DNA of 37,585 bases from Bartonella senegalensis OS02 (GCF_000312545.1 NZ_HE997540.1:551537-589121), one strand, 5' to 3'. Numbered from the stretch's first letter, positions 18,065 through 27,508 are shown. The notes: a model not told the origin generated them from the letters alone. Numbers and translations: made by a program.

Positions 18065-19264
18065 ATGATGAAGGCGACCTCTATACAGCCACTTTATGAG
18101 TGCTTTGCTCGACGTAATTTGCATTTTGAAAAAGGGAAGGCTGTATGGCTTATTTCCGATAAAGGAGAGCGTTATCTTGATTTTACTTCTGGCATTGCTG
18201 TTAATGTATTAGGATATGCACATCCAAAATTGGTGGAGACCCTCAAAAGACAAGCTGAAAAAGTTTGGCATGTTTCCAATCTTTTTCAATCCCCTGAACA
18301 GGAAGCTCTTGCCGCACAGCTTTGTGCAAACAGTTTTGCTGATAAGGTTTTTTTCTGCAATTCCGGTGCTGAAGCAGTGGAATGCGCCTTAAAAACTGCT
18401 CGTCACTATCATTATGCTTCTGATCATCCAAAACGCGTTGAAATTATTACTTTTGAAGATGCGTTTCATGGACGCACACTTGCAACGCTTGCTGCTACCG
18501 GACAAGAAAAATATTTGCAAGGTTTTGGACCAAAAGCCGGCGGATTTATTCAAATTCCTTTTTGTGATGAAATCGCTTTGCGTAATGCTATCAATAAAAA
18601 TACTGCTGCTGTTCTTATTGAACCCATTCAGGGAGAAGGAGGAATACGAACGGTACCTCATGAATATTTAAGGTTTTTGCGCAAAATATGCGACGAAAAT
18701 GGCCTGTTATTAATTTTGGATGAAGTCCAAACAGGTATTGGACGGACAGGAAAGCTCTTTGCCTATGAATGGAGTGGTATCACACCTGATATTCTTACCC
18801 TCGCAAAAGGACTAGGGGGTGGTTTTCCTTTGGGAGCTTGTCTTGCAACCGAGAAAGTTGCAAAAAGTATGACACCAGGAACCCACGGATCAACCTTTGG
18901 AGGCAATCTTCTTGGGATGGCTGTGGGCAAAGCTGTTCTTGATACCATATTAGAACCCGGTTTTCTCGACCATGTTCAGCAAATGGAATATAAGCTAAAA
19001 AGTGGACTTTCAAATATTCTAAGCACCTATCCTGACATTCTCTGTGCAATTCACGGGATAGGACTGATGTTGGGCATTCAGTGCGTTATTCCCTCTCATG
19101 TTGTCGTCAATGCATTGGAAAATGAATATCTTTTGAGTGTGAGTGCTAACAACAACGTTGTGCGCTTCTTGCCTCCCCTTATCATCAAGGAAGAAGAAGT
19201 AGACGAAGGTTTACATCGTATTGAAAAAGCAATGGCTTCTCTTTCGCAAAAAAATAAAAGGTAA
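18065..19264 (+). CDS. argD: Acetylornithine/succinyldiaminopimelate aminotransferase
   Basis: Class III PLP aminotransferase. ArgD makes N-acetylornithine in arginine synthesis, and the same enzyme usually serves as DapC in lysine and peptidoglycan (meso-diaminopimelate) synthesis. The 399 residues show the phosphate-binding NSGAEAVE (99-106), EPIQGEGG (186-193), the PLP-binding aspartate in LDEVQTGIGRTG, and the PLP lysine K248 in TLAKGLGGG. AAGGA lies 5 bases before ATG 18065 and 8 before the adjacent ATG 18068. In rhizobia argF and hslO normally follow; argF is absent here, so the diaminopimelate role may be what keeps the gene. That last point is inference. Confidence 0.95.
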   Translation: MMKATSIQPLYECFARRNLHFEKGKAVWLISDKGERYLDFTSGIAVNVLGYAHPKLVETLKRQAEKVWHVSNLFQSPEQEALAAQLCANSFADKVFFCNSGAEAVECALKTARHYHYASDHPKRVEIITFEDAFHGRTLATLAATGQEKYLQGFGPKAGGFIQIPFCDEIALRNAINKNTAAVLIEPIQGEGGIRTVPHEYLRFLRKICDENGLLLILDEVQTGIGRTGKLFAYEWSGITPDILTLAKGLGGGFPLGACLATEKVAKSMTPGTHGSTFGGNLLGMAVGKAVLDTILEPGFLDHVQQMEYKLKSGLSNILSTYPDILCAIHGIGLMLGIQCVIPSHVVVNALENEYLLSVSANNNVVRFLPPLIIKEEEVDEGLHRIEKAMASLSQKNKR

Positions 19265-19999
19265 CTCATATCATCTCATGAAAAATAGCTTCTTGCTATT
19301 GTATTGATTTACTTCTTTCTTAAACAGAGGACATATTTTTATCAACTATGGAAAACACTTTAAAAAATTGAAAAGTCTGAGAAATTCAAAAGCTTTTGCT
19401 CATAATCCCTGGCAATAATCGCTAAAAATACTTCACAGGTAGGCATTCTATCTCATATGAGTATGTCTCTCTTGAAAGAGGAATGATCGTATAACATCAT
19501 TGTTTTAAAAATGCAGCTCAGACATAGTAAAAGCATCCCTGATAGAGCATCCCTCTGATCACTGTTTGTGCATATCCTTTAGGGCAGACAATAATCTGTC
19601 ATAGAATATTTGAATTGGATACTATGCTGAAAGCCTCTACTGTAAACGACTTTATACTTTATAAATAAGTCACATCTTTGCTAGATTTTATGAGATATCT
19701 TGATCTAAAAAACGCTGTAAATCAATTTCCGATGAAATAGTGTTTAGATGAGAGACGTAAATAATGCTCTCCCTTTCTTGTTCAACGCATTAGCTCTCTT
19801 GAACCTTCATTTGCATCTTACCAGAACTTAAGAGATAATAAATCATCAGCTAGAAATTTTAGTGAAGCAGATGAACACATGGTAGCAATATTCTGTTCTC
19901 CAATAATCCGCTCAAAATAGCTGAAAAATTGATTGCATTACAACTAAAACATGTGTTTCCTAGAATGAAATCTCTTATACTCATTCATACTCTCGGCTT
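19265..19999. other. Noncoding after argD; expected argF position, nothing recognised
   Basis: Stops occur in all frames. I looked for ornithine carbamoyltransferase motifs (STRTR, HPCQ) and found none. A weak hairpin (AATAGC / GCTATT at about 19284-19300) just after argD could be a terminator. The stretch probably derives from decayed genes and inserted DNA. Confidence 0.5.
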
Positions 20000-20140
20000 C
20001 ATTCAATCAATAAAATCTAAAAAACACGAAACCCAATAGGCTGCTTCATGTACTGTTTGTCCAAGCCGGCACCCTCATACTCTTTGCCACCCTGCAATAT
20101 TGCGACAGCTTTTGCATTGAGACAGTTTCATTATAGGCAT
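20000..20140 (-). pseudogene. Decayed integrase gene (remnant 2)
   Basis: On the minus strand the sequence from ATG 20140 parallels the start of the integrase at 32494: CTCAATGCAAAAGCTGTCGC against CTTAATGCAAAGGCTGTCGC, then GG.TGGCAAA and GGTGCCGGCTTG. An extra C in TCTCAATGC shifts the frame and a stop follows after about 20 codons. After GGCTTGGA the sequence may jump to the integrase 3' part (GGACAAACAGTA..GAAGCAGCCTAT resembles the stretch around the catalytic tyrosine), implying an internal deletion; this second junction is less certain. It continues upstream into a shared leader (20141-20308). Confidence 0.8.
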
Positions 20141-20308
20141 TTTTAGTCCTTTCTTAATAGTTTTTTATCCACATGCTCATCCCACTTGTAACGTGCAAGC
20201 GAATGGTTTTGATTGATTCACCATAAACAAATTTGAAATGAGGGAATCCTAGGGTATTAGGGTCTCTCATTCAACATGCAAAACAATAAATTATCCTTAT
20301 AGATCAAT
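20141..20308 (-). repeat. Copy of the integrase leader region
   Basis: Read on the minus strand, this stretch matches the DNA upstream of the intact integrase (32271-32493): ATTGATCTATAAGG..AATTTAT at the far end, GA..CCCTAATA.CCTAGGATTC, CTCATTTCAAA.TTG, AATCAATCAAAA, TCGCTTGCA, and AAGAAAGGA before the ATG. A perfect DnaA box (TTATCCACA, 20165-20173) lies inside; the matching position in the intact copy is degenerate. Confidence 0.85.
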
Positions 20309-20326
20309 GTGATAACGATAATCACA
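20308..20326. promoter_or_regulatory. 19-bp palindromic site upstream of hslO
   Basis: TGTGAT and ATCACA flank a 7-base centre. It begins where the integrase leader copy ends and lies about 160 bp before hslO. The shape suits a dimeric regulator (CRP/FNR-like or Fur-like), but the protein cannot be named from sequence. Confidence 0.3.
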
Positions 20327-20487
20327 GTAAAAAAATATCATTTATGTTCAAAATGAAACGCTTTCTGTTTTTTGACGAAGCTAAAAATTGTCTTTATGTC
20401 TAAAAAGCAATTCTTGTATGGTGTTTACAAGATGCATTTTTCTCTCCACAATAGTCTGCAAAAATAAATCCTATTAAAGGCAACACT

Positions 20488-21498
20488 ATGAGCGAAAAAC
20501 GCGAACAAACTGAAGATGAAGCCTCTCTCAACAATATCTACTTACATGAAGATGATACTGTTATTCCCTTTCAAGTCGAAGAACTTGATATTCGTGGACG
20601 TGCTGTACAATTCGGAAAAGCTTTAAACTCTATCCTCACAAGGCATCAATATCCTGAACCTGTTTCTTACCTTCTCGCAGAGGCTTTAGTTTTAACCGTT
20701 CTGCTCGGAACCTCCTTAAAACTTAAGGGAAAATTTATTTTACAAACCCATTCCGATGGGCCGATTAATATGCTGGTGTGTGATTTCTCGCCCCCTTCTA
20801 ATCTGCGCGGATATGCTCGTTTTGATGAAGAAAAATTGCAACACGCAATAGCCAATAATCAAATATCTTCCGAAATACTTCTAGGAAAAGGTACTTTAGC
20901 CTTCACTATCCGTCAAGGCACCCACACGCAAGATTATCAGGGGATAGTTGCATTAGAAGGATCAAATTTACAAGAAGCTACCCTTGCCTATTTTGCCCAA
21001 TCAGAACAAATTCCCACCGATATCCGTTTGGCAGTCGCTATATTGATCAACCGCGACCAACAAGGAAAGCAGCAAAAAAGCTGGCGAGCAGGAGGTATTT
21101 TGACCCAACTTTTGCCCCAAGCATCATCTCATCATAAGATATATGAACCCAATAAAGAACCAAAAGAAACGAAAACCCGTGCTCAACTTGAAAATCAATG
21201 GCAAGAAGCCAAAGCACTGACATCAACAATTGAAAGTACAGAGCTAATAGATCCTCAAATCGGCAGTAAGCGGCTCTTATTCCGTCTTTTCCATGAACAA
21301 GGTGTCAGAGTTTTTAATCCTCTTTCTCTTGTAGATCAATGCTCCTGTTCGCGCAAAAAAATTAAACAAATACTGGAAGGCTTTCCCAATGATGAACGCA
21401 ATCAAATGATCAAAGATAAATATATTTCCGTTACATGTGAGTTTTGTTCAACAACTTATCGTTTTAAACCACTAGAATTTCCTGAGAATAAAACATGA
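20488..21498 (+). CDS. hslO: Redox-regulated chaperone Hsp33
   Basis: Holdase chaperone activated by oxidation: zinc-bound cysteines form disulfides and the protein unfolds to bind clients during oxidative stress. The 336 residues include the N-terminal domain with LTVLLGTSLKLKGKF and DGPINMLVCDF, and the C-terminal zinc site CSC (Cys 285 and 287) plus CEFC (Cys 317 and 320). It is slightly longer than E. coli Hsp33 (292) because of a basic insert at about 225-250. AAAGG precedes the ATG by 7 bases. In rhizobia it follows argF; here the integrase remnant lies between argD and hslO. Confidence 0.97.
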   Translation: MSEKREQTEDEASLNNIYLHEDDTVIPFQVEELDIRGRAVQFGKALNSILTRHQYPEPVSYLLAEALVLTVLLGTSLKLKGKFILQTHSDGPINMLVCDFSPPSNLRGYARFDEEKLQHAIANNQISSEILLGKGTLAFTIRQGTHTQDYQGIVALEGSNLQEATLAYFAQSEQIPTDIRLAVAILINRDQQGKQQKSWRAGGILTQLLPQASSHHKIYEPNKEPKETKTRAQLENQWQEAKALTSTIESTELIDPQIGSKRLLFRLFHEQGVRVFNPLSLVDQCSCSRKKIKQILEGFPNDERNQMIKDKYISVTCEFCSTTYRFKPLEFPENKT

Positions 21499-21532
21499 TA
21501 AATATTCCTCACCAATAAGTATATAATAATTG

Positions 21533-21553
21533 CGGCTAAAGAGCCGATTTTTT
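21533..21553 (+). terminator. Rho-independent terminator of hslO
   Basis: CGGCT (21533-21537), loop AAAG, AGCCG (21542-21546), then A and six T. It is 35 bases after the hslO stop. Confidence 0.8.
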
Positions 21554-21842
21554 ACATCTCAAAAAACGGATAGTAGCGAGCATCAGCGCTTTGAAAACAT
21601 GTTGTGTCTCTTACTCTTTTAACACAAAATAGTGATTTATAAGGCTCATTTACTATTTTGCAGATGGAATGCGAGCCGGAATATTTTAAAACTTTTTCAT
21701 TTTCAATCTTCACATTCAGAATGAGAAAAACATTCGCTTGGTCCTCATAAGAGAGTCCATATGCAAGAACATGCAAGAGCATTTTTAATTGAGAGCAATA
21801 TAATAGCCGATCTGCTGCCTCATAAACATAAGTGTGGCGCAA
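21552..21842 (-). CDS. Hypothetical protein or gene remnant
   Basis: An open frame of 96 codons from a TTG, or 76 from ATG 21782, convergent with hslO. I do not recognise it. The C-terminal half looks protein-like, with mixed charged and aromatic residues (SYEDQANVFLILNVKIENEK, then VKRVRDTTCFQ and ARYYPFFEM), whereas the N-terminus has no good start signal or complete signal peptide. It may be the surviving 3' part of a larger, perhaps exported, protein. There is no clear ribosome-binding site at either start, so a chance open frame remains possible. Confidence 0.3.
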   Translation of the reverse strand: MRHTYVYEAADRLLYCSQLKMLLHVLAYGLSYEDQANVFLILNVKIENEKVLKYSGSHSICKIVNEPYKSLFCVKRVRDTTCFQSADARYYPFFEM

Positions 21843-22408
21843 AAAAAAACCTTCATAACAGTGTGTACCTACAAATAAAAATAGTTATTTGCCAATCCAA
21901 ATATAATGCTACGCTAAATTCAATAATCAAGAATCAAGCCAGTAAACAGATGCTTAATTGCTCAAGAAAAAATAAAGCTTTAAAAATCTGTAGTCCTTTG
22001 GATGTTGTTTTATTTCATAAATACTTTTTAGCAATAATGCTTATCCACTTCTTTTATAAAGCCATAAAAGCAGAATAACTATCCGTAAAAATTGAAAAGT
22101 AATAACGTAAATATCCATAATAAAGTTTCACATTCTCATATTCTTTTCATGAACCATGAGTTGCATTTTCATTATAAGTAATATATTGTTTTTTATATAT
22201 TTTTTATGTGATAGATGTGCAGATAAAAGTTAAGAGAACAAAATTTTCCAACATATCTAAAAGCACACATTTTTTTGCCAACTTTTTCTAACAATTCTTC
22301 GAATTCTGCTAAGTTTTGTTGTGAAAAATTATGCAAGACTTTAAAAACATGCTAACAATTTCACGCTTAACTTAAATGGATCAAAAGGCTTTATTTTGAA
22401 ACTGTTGC
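21843..22408. other. A+T-rich noncoding stretch
   Basis: About 570 bp with many stops, no recognised gene, tRNA or repeat. A plus-strand open frame overlapping 21761-22078 has low-complexity, Lys/Asn/Ile-rich composition and no ribosome-binding site; I do not call it. Confidence 0.5.
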
Positions 22409-22430
22409 GGAAAACATCGGTCTGTTTTCC
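22409..22430 (-). terminator. Possible terminator hairpin after smr
   Basis: A perfect 8-bp inverted repeat GGAAAACA / TGTTTTCC with a 6-base loop, 57 bases beyond the smr stop. It lacks a clean T run on the minus strand, so it may be a processing or intrinsic stop site of modest strength. Confidence 0.4.
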
Positions 22431-22486
22431 TTTCATGGATTGAAAATATTGATAGCTGAGGCAACCATTATCAAACCTAAAGCAAC

Positions 22487-23107
22487 CTAAATAACATCAT
22501 ACCCTTTCTTGGATAAAAAACGGCGTAACCGAACATAAAGTGCACCATCACCCCCATGTTGGCGAGCAGCTTGCTCAAAGGCATGAACATAATAGCGAAA
22601 AGCCGGTGTTGACAACCAGTGAGGAACAAAGTGATATAAAACACCATCACTGCCCCGTGACCGACCTTTTCCTGTAATCACGAGCACATAACGTAATCCA
22701 TTCTGCTGAGATGATTGGAGAAATTCTTTCAAGAAAAAATAGGCTTCTTCCTGCATACACCCGTGAAGATCAAGACGAGCCTCAATAGAATAATGACCTT
22801 TGGCAATTTTACGATGAACAACATGATCAAAAAAATGAATCTTATGTGTTTGTGTTGTTGCCTTATTTTCTCTTTTAATCTCCGTTAATCTCTGTTGGTT
22901 TGTCTGAAACAATTGGGGAATTGTTGTTACATGCTTTTCCTTATTATATACCTTCACCACATCTTTAACAACATTTACAGTATCGTTTGCAAGAGAAGAA
23001 GAGTTCTTTTTATGAAGCGGTCTTGTGGTACGACATACCTTCTCCCAGAGAAAGCGATCCTGTGAAGACAAAGGACCCTTTTTTGCTCTCCATTCATCCG
23101 CAGACAT
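22487..23107 (-). CDS. Smr/MutS2-type domain protein
   Basis: Protein with a C-terminal Smr domain, a fold associated with DNA- or RNA-nicking activity; cellular role in alphaproteobacteria is not established. The 206 residues comprise a basic, poorly conserved N-terminal half and the Smr domain from about residue 105: DLHG (113-116), ITGKGRSRGSDG (144-155; HGKG in many relatives reads TGKG here) and the ending HGGDGALYVRLRR. It starts 44 bp after the Tim44-like gene, so the two are probably co-transcribed. In several rhizobia a lytic transglycosylase (mltA) separates these genes; here it is absent. Confidence 0.9.
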   Translation of the reverse strand: MSADEWRAKKGPLSSQDRFLWEKVCRTTRPLHKKNSSSLANDTVNVVKDVVKVYNKEKHVTTIPQLFQTNQQRLTEIKRENKATTQTHKIHFFDHVVHRKIAKGHYSIEARLDLHGCMQEEAYFFLKEFLQSSQQNGLRYVLVITGKGRSRGSDGVLYHFVPHWLSTPAFRYYVHAFEQAARQHGGDGALYVRLRRFLSKKGYDVI

Positions 23108-23151
23108 TGCAATCTTTAGTCTCTTAAGAAATCAAATTTATTTATACGGTT

Positions 23152-23844
23152 TTAATCTTCATCTTCTGTTGCAAAAAGCTTCCAATTTGGATCTGTTGAT
23201 AGGCTATTGCGTACAAAAGTCCAAATATCTCTAATTTCTACAATAGCATCAGGGTCACCATCTATACATTCTCCCTGCTCATTGTAAGTCGCAGAAATCA
23301 TCTCACTAACAATCCGTACAGTCAAAAATTCTTCCTTTTCTTGCATTGCTGCTGCAACAAATTCGATTTTGTTAATCCCAACAAAAGTAAATTGAACTCT
23401 TTCTTGTTTTTTTTCACGTTGTTCAATAGCAGCACAAAAGCTCTCAAAAACATCCTGAGAAAGCAACTTTTTAAGTTGATCACGATCCCCTTTAGCAAAA
23501 GCTGTTACAATCATTTCATAAGCAACTTGAGCACCCTTTATAAAAAATTGAGGAGAAAAATGAGGATCACTCCGGCGAAGTGCTCGTAAACCTTCGTTGA
23601 GCACACTTCCTTCTGCTGCAATTGCATCAATTTCGCTAAAATCGTTCTTTTGTGAATTGGCTTGATGAGGGAACGAAGCAATATTGTCAGTCGTTTCTGT
23701 TTCGATCTGTTTTTTAGAACAACCCGAATAAGGATCAAAGGGAGGTTTTTCAAAACCAATCCGCTTTCCTAACACATTACGAAGTTGCATAAAAACAACA
23801 ACCATAATAACAAGAGCTAAGACAAGTACGATGTCAAATTCCAT
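23152..23844 (-). CDS. Tim44-like domain membrane protein
   Basis: Inner-membrane protein with one N-terminal helix (about residues 4-20, FDIVLVLALVIMVVVF) and a C-terminal Tim44-like domain (about 85-230), resembling the mitochondrial import-motor adaptor. Alphaproteobacterial members (TimA) are described as putative adaptors, and the exact role here is unknown. ATG 23844 gives the usual MEFDIV start; a GTG two codons upstream has GGAG at better spacing (7 bases) and is an alternative. It is divergent from fxsA, with secB beyond, an arrangement common in rhizobia and suggestive of membrane-protein biogenesis. Confidence 0.9.
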   Translation of the reverse strand: MEFDIVLVLALVIMVVVFMQLRNVLGKRIGFEKPPFDPYSGCSKKQIETETTDNIASFPHQANSQKNDFSEIDAIAAEGSVLNEGLRALRRSDPHFSPQFFIKGAQVAYEMIVTAFAKGDRDQLKKLLSQDVFESFCAAIEQREKKQERVQFTFVGINKIEFVAAAMQEKEEFLTVRIVSEMISATYNEQGECIDGDPDAIVEIRDIWTFVRNSLSTDPNWKLFATEDED

Positions 23845-24030
23845 GGGCACTGTCAATCTCCAAAACTAAGATGATCTACAATAAATATTGCAGTCAATAT
23901 CATTTATCAATAAATATGTAAAATGGCGAATCTTGCATTCAAATAATTTTATAACTCCTCGTTTAAGTTTAAAAAGGAAATATTCTTTAATAATTTTTCA
24001 CCCCAAACCTTAAATAAAGGGAATTTTCAT

Positions 24031-24537
24031 GTGATCAAATATTACCGTATAAATTCTCGCTTTTTTATCCTTCTCTCCCTTGGCGCTCTCTTAGTTGAAA
24101 TCGCCGGTTTTATCTTTGTCGGAAAAGAAATTGGAATTCTAGCAACTTTAGGTTTGGTTATTTTAACAACAATAGTTGGAAGTATTTTGTTCAGAATTCA
24201 AGGGGGAAGCCTTTTAAAAAATATACAAAGCGAATTTCTCCAAGGGCGAACACTGGAAAATTACTTTATCAATGATGGCTTCATCATTATTGGCGCAATT
24301 CTGCTTATTCTTCCTGGTTTTGTAAGCGATATTTTGGGAATATTACTGCTTCTTAAACCATTTCGTGCTGTTGCTTGGTCTTTGTTTTTATCACTCAAGG
24401 ATAAAATGAACACACATCCTAAAAACACTTCTCAGACCAAAAATAAGTCTGAGAAAATAATCGATCTTAAAGCAGAAGACTACAAAGTTTACGATAGTAC
24501 AGAATCTTCAAGGCGTAAAAATGAAGATCATCATTGA
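24031..24537 (+). CDS. fxsA: FxsA family membrane protein
   Basis: Inner-membrane protein of the FxsA family, named for suppression of phage T7 exclusion by the F plasmid in E. coli; the normal role is unknown. The 168 residues start at GTG with AGGG 9 bases upstream and contain about four hydrophobic segments (13-32, 36-52, 85-103 and a shorter one near 105-123). Family landmarks are EIAGFIFVGKEIG, the middle FRIQGG and LLILPGFVSDILG. The C-terminal 45 residues are charged and cytoplasmic. It precedes secB in the same direction (148 bp gap). Confidence 0.93.
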   Translation: MIKYYRINSRFFILLSLGALLVEIAGFIFVGKEIGILATLGLVILTTIVGSILFRIQGGSLLKNIQSEFLQGRTLENYFINDGFIIIGAILLILPGFVSDILGILLLLKPFRAVAWSLFLSLKDKMNTHPKNTSQTKNKSEKIIDLKAEDYKVYDSTESSRRKNEDHH

Positions 24538-24685
24538 AAGACCCACAAAATCTGTAACGAACTAAAAAATAAAAAAATAATCAAGATAAGCAGAGCATTT
24601 CTTGCAACCTTTTGCAAGGCGTGATAACCAGCCTTGTCTTTAGAACTAAACAGAAATACATACATTATGATGAGAGGTTAGTAGT

Positions 24686-25162
24686 ATGGCTGAAAGTGAA
24701 ATGAATAACAATAATGGAGAGCCCGTTTTTGCTGTATTAACTCAATATTTAAAAGATCTTTCATTTGAGAATCCAAGTGCCCCTCGCTCACTGCGTCCAC
24801 GTGAAAAAGCACCACAAATTGATATTAATATTAATGTCAATGCTAATCCCATTGGCGATGATAATTATGATGTCGTTTTGTCGCTCTCAGTTAAAGCAAG
24901 TGATGAGAGTGAAACATTATTTCATGTAGAATTGATTTACGGTGGCGTTTTCCATATCGAAAACATTCCCCAAGAGCATGTTATGCCGCTTGTTTTTATC
25001 GAATGTCCGCGTCTTTTGTTCCCATTTGCTCGGCAAATTATCGCTGATGCTACCCAAAATGGTGGTTTTCCACCTTTGCGGATTGACCCAATTGATTTTG
25101 CAACCCTCTTTCAAAAGCGTGTTGCTGAAGAACAAAAAAACAATCAAACACTCTCATCTTAA
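24686..25162 (+). CDS. secB: Protein-export chaperone SecB
   Basis: Tetrameric cytosolic chaperone that keeps preproteins unfolded and hands them to SecA. At 158 residues it is normal for alphaproteobacteria. Landmarks: [17 protein letters not shown] near the N-terminus, [15 protein letters not shown] in the middle and the helix [26 protein letters not shown] precedes the ATG. A bidirectional terminator follows directly at 25177-25213. Confidence 0.97.
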   Translation: MAESEMNNNNGEPVFAVLTQYLKDLSFENPSAPRSLRPREKAPQIDININVNANPIGDDNYDVVLSLSVKASDESETLFHVELIYGGVFHIENIPQEHVMPLVFIECPRLLFPFARQIIADATQNGGFPPLRIDPIDFATLFQKRVAEEQKNNQTLSS

Positions 25163-25176
25163 AAACTTTTTTTATC

Positions 25177-25213
25177 AAAAAGGCCTTAAAATATCAGAGG
25201 CCTTTATTTTTTA
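25177..25213. terminator. Bidirectional terminator between secB and maeB
   Basis: An 8-bp stem AAAGGCCT (25179-25186) / AGGCCTTT (25198-25205) with an 11-base loop. T-rich runs on the plus side (ATTTTTTAT) and on the minus side (CCTTTTTGAT) suit both convergent genes. Confidence 0.85.
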
Positions 25214-27508
25214 TAATTTTTTTGCATGATAAGCGGCTAAAGTTGCAATATTAACAACATCCGTATCACTGCCACTAAACGGTACAATTTGGACAGATCT
25301 TTCCAGTCCAATCAAAATAGGGCCAATAATGGTTGCTTCACCAAGCTCTTGCAACATTTTACTCGCTATGGAAGAGGCATGATATCCTGGCATTACTAGA
25401 ATGTTAGCAGGTTCTGTTAACCCCATAAAAGGATATTGCTGCATCAATTTCATATTAAGCGCCACATCAGCACTAATTTCTCCATCAAATTCAAAGCTAA
25501 CCCCGCGTTCACGCAAAATGTTAACGGCATCGTGAATATGGTGTGTAACTGGTCCTTTCATATAACCAAAAGTAGAAAATGCTACAAATGCTACACGCGG
25601 CTGATACCCCAACTCACGAACGAAAGAAGCTGTCTGTTCAGCTATATCAGCAAGTTCCTCAGCGTTAGGATTCTCATAAACAGCTGTATCGGCAATAAAC
25701 ACAGTTCGTCCACGACAAATGGCCATTGAAATACCAATCAACCGTTCTTGCGGTTTTTCATCAATCACTCGGCGAATATCAATCAACGCTGTTTCATAAT
25801 TACGAGTGACACCCGTAACCATTGCATCAGCATCCCCTAACGCCACCATACAAGCAGCAAAATAATTGCGATCATTGTTGATGCGACGGTGACAATCCCG
25901 CAACAGCCAGCCTTGGCGCTGCATTTTTTTATAAAGATAATTCGCATAAGCATCCAAACGACAAGAGAGCTTGGCATTCATAAGTGAAATGCCTTCACGC
26001 TCAAGATCAATTCCGGCAACAGCAGCTGTTTCTCTTACTTGTTCTTCACGACCAATCAAAATCGCCTGCCCCAATTTTTGATGAACATAGGAAACAGCTG
26101 CCCGCATTACCTGCTCTTCTTCACCTTCGGCAAAAACAATCTTTTTGGGTGCCTGACGAACATGATTATAAACACCACGCATCATAGAGGAAATGGGATC
26201 ACGTCTCGCCTTCAAATCACGCTCATAAGCTTCTAAATCATCAATGTGCTTTTGCGCAACACCGCTTTCCATTGCCGCTTTTGCCACCGCAATTGAAACA
26301 ACCGTGAACAAACGCGGATCAAAAGGAACAGGAATGATATAATTCGGACCAAATTTTAACCGCTTTCCGCGATAGGCTTCAGCAACGCTGTCAGGTACTT
26401 CCTCATGAGCCAAATCCGCAAGAGCTCTTGCAGCAGCAATCTTCATCTCTTCATTAATGACTGTCGCACGCACATCAAGCGCACCACGAAATATATAAGG
26501 AAAACAAAGAACATTATTAATCTGATTTGGATAATCAGAACGACCTGTCGCGATAATAGCATCATTACGCACATGCATCACTTCTTCTGGCGTAATTTCT
26601 GGATCAGGATTCGCCATAGCAAAAATGATCGGACGGGGTGCCATCGACTTTACCATTTCAGGGGTAATCGCACCTTTAGCAGAAACCCCAAAAAACACAT
26701 CTGCACCTTCCATCGCTTCAGCCAGCGTACGTTTATCTGTGCGAACAGCATGAGCAGACTTCCACTGATTCATCCCCTCTTTGCGCCCTTCATAAACAAC
26801 ACCCTTCGTATCACATAAAATGATATTTTCAGGTCGAAATCCCATCGCCTTAGTCAGCTCAATACAAGCAATTCCCGCAGAACCAGCACCGTTACAAACT
26901 AATCTTGTATTTTTCATATCACGCCCTGTTAAAGACAAGGCATTAAGTACCCCAGCAGCCACAATAATTGCTGTACCATGTTGATCATCATGGAAAACGG
27001 GAATATTCATGAGCTCGCGTAAGCGACTTTCAATCATAAAACATTCTGGTGCTTTAATATCTTCCAAATTGATACCACCAAAAGAAGGCTCCAAATGACG
27101 GACCAGATTGATAAAATTTTCCGGATCATTCGTATCAATTTCTAGATCTATGGAATCAATATCCGCAAAGCGTTTAAAAAGTACTGCCTTACCTTCCATC
27201 ACCGGTTTAGAGGCTAATGCACCTAAATTTCCTAAACCTAAAATAGCGGTTCCATTTGATATAACAGCGACCAAATTGCCTTTTGCTGTATAATCATAAG
27301 CCAACTCTGGATTTTGAGCAATCGCCTTAACTGGAACAGCAACACCTGGCGAATAAGCAAGTGCTAAATCATATTGCGTTGCCATAGGTTTTGTTGCAAC
27401 AATTTCAAGCTTTCCAGGGCGACCACGACTATGAAAGTCAAGAGCTTCTCGCTCACTGATATTATAAACCGTTTGGTGCGTTTCCTGATCTTGCTTATTC
27501 TTTTTCAT
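25211..27508 (-). CDS. maeB: NADP-dependent malic enzyme with phosphotransacetylase-like domain
   Basis: Oxidatively decarboxylates malate to pyruvate and CO2 with NADP, supplying pyruvate and NADPH during growth on C4 compounds or amino acids. The 765 residues are the long, two-domain form: the malic enzyme part (about 1-430) with [23 protein letters not shown] and the nucleotide-binding [13 protein letters not shown]; then a phosphotransacetylase-like domain (about 440-765), usually regulatory and acetyl-CoA-sensitive rather than catalytic. It is convergent with secB and divergent from mutS, the common rhizobial arrangement. No damage is seen. Confidence 0.97.
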   Translation of the reverse strand: MKKNKQDQETHQTVYNISEREALDFHSRGRPGKLEIVATKPMATQYDLALAYSPGVAVPVKAIAQNPELAYDYTAKGNLVAVISNGTAILGLGNLGALASKPVMEGKAVLFKRFADIDSIDLEIDTNDPENFINLVRHLEPSFGGINLEDIKAPECFMIESRLRELMNIPVFHDDQHGTAIIVAAGVLNALSLTGRDMKNTRLVCNGAGSAGIACIELTKAMGFRPENIILCDTKGVVYEGRKEGMNQWKSAHAVRTDKRTLAEAMEGADVFFGVSAKGAITPEMVKSMAPRPIIFAMANPDPEITPEEVMHVRNDAIIATGRSDYPNQINNVLCFPYIFRGALDVRATVINEEMKIAAARALADLAHEEVPDSVAEAYRGKRLKFGPNYIIPVPFDPRLFTVVSIAVAKAAMESGVAQKHIDDLEAYERDLKARRDPISSMMRGVYNHVRQAPKKIVFAEGEEEQVMRAAVSYVHQKLGQAILIGREEQVRETAAVAGIDLEREGISLMNAKLSCRLDAYANYLYKKMQRQGWLLRDCHRRINNDRNYFAACMVALGDADAMVTGVTRNYETALIDIRRVIDEKPQERLIGISMAICRGRTVFIADTAVYENPNAEELADIAEQTASFVRELGYQPRVAFVAFSTFGYMKGPVTHHIHDAVNILRERGVSFEFDGEISADVALNMKLMQQYPFMGLTEPANILVMPGYHASSIASKMLQELGEATIIGPILIGLERSVQIVPFSGSDTDVVNIATLAAYHAKKL

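Noticed and set aside
17887..18099. 70-codon open frame upstream of and overlapping argD
   Set aside because: It overlaps the argD start in another frame, has no family features, and the well-placed ribosome-binding site serves argD.
21761..22078. 105-codon open frame on the plus strand after hslO
   Set aside because: Lys/Asn/Ile-rich composition typical of A+T-rich noncoding DNA, no ribosome-binding site, and it overlaps a more protein-like frame on the other strand.
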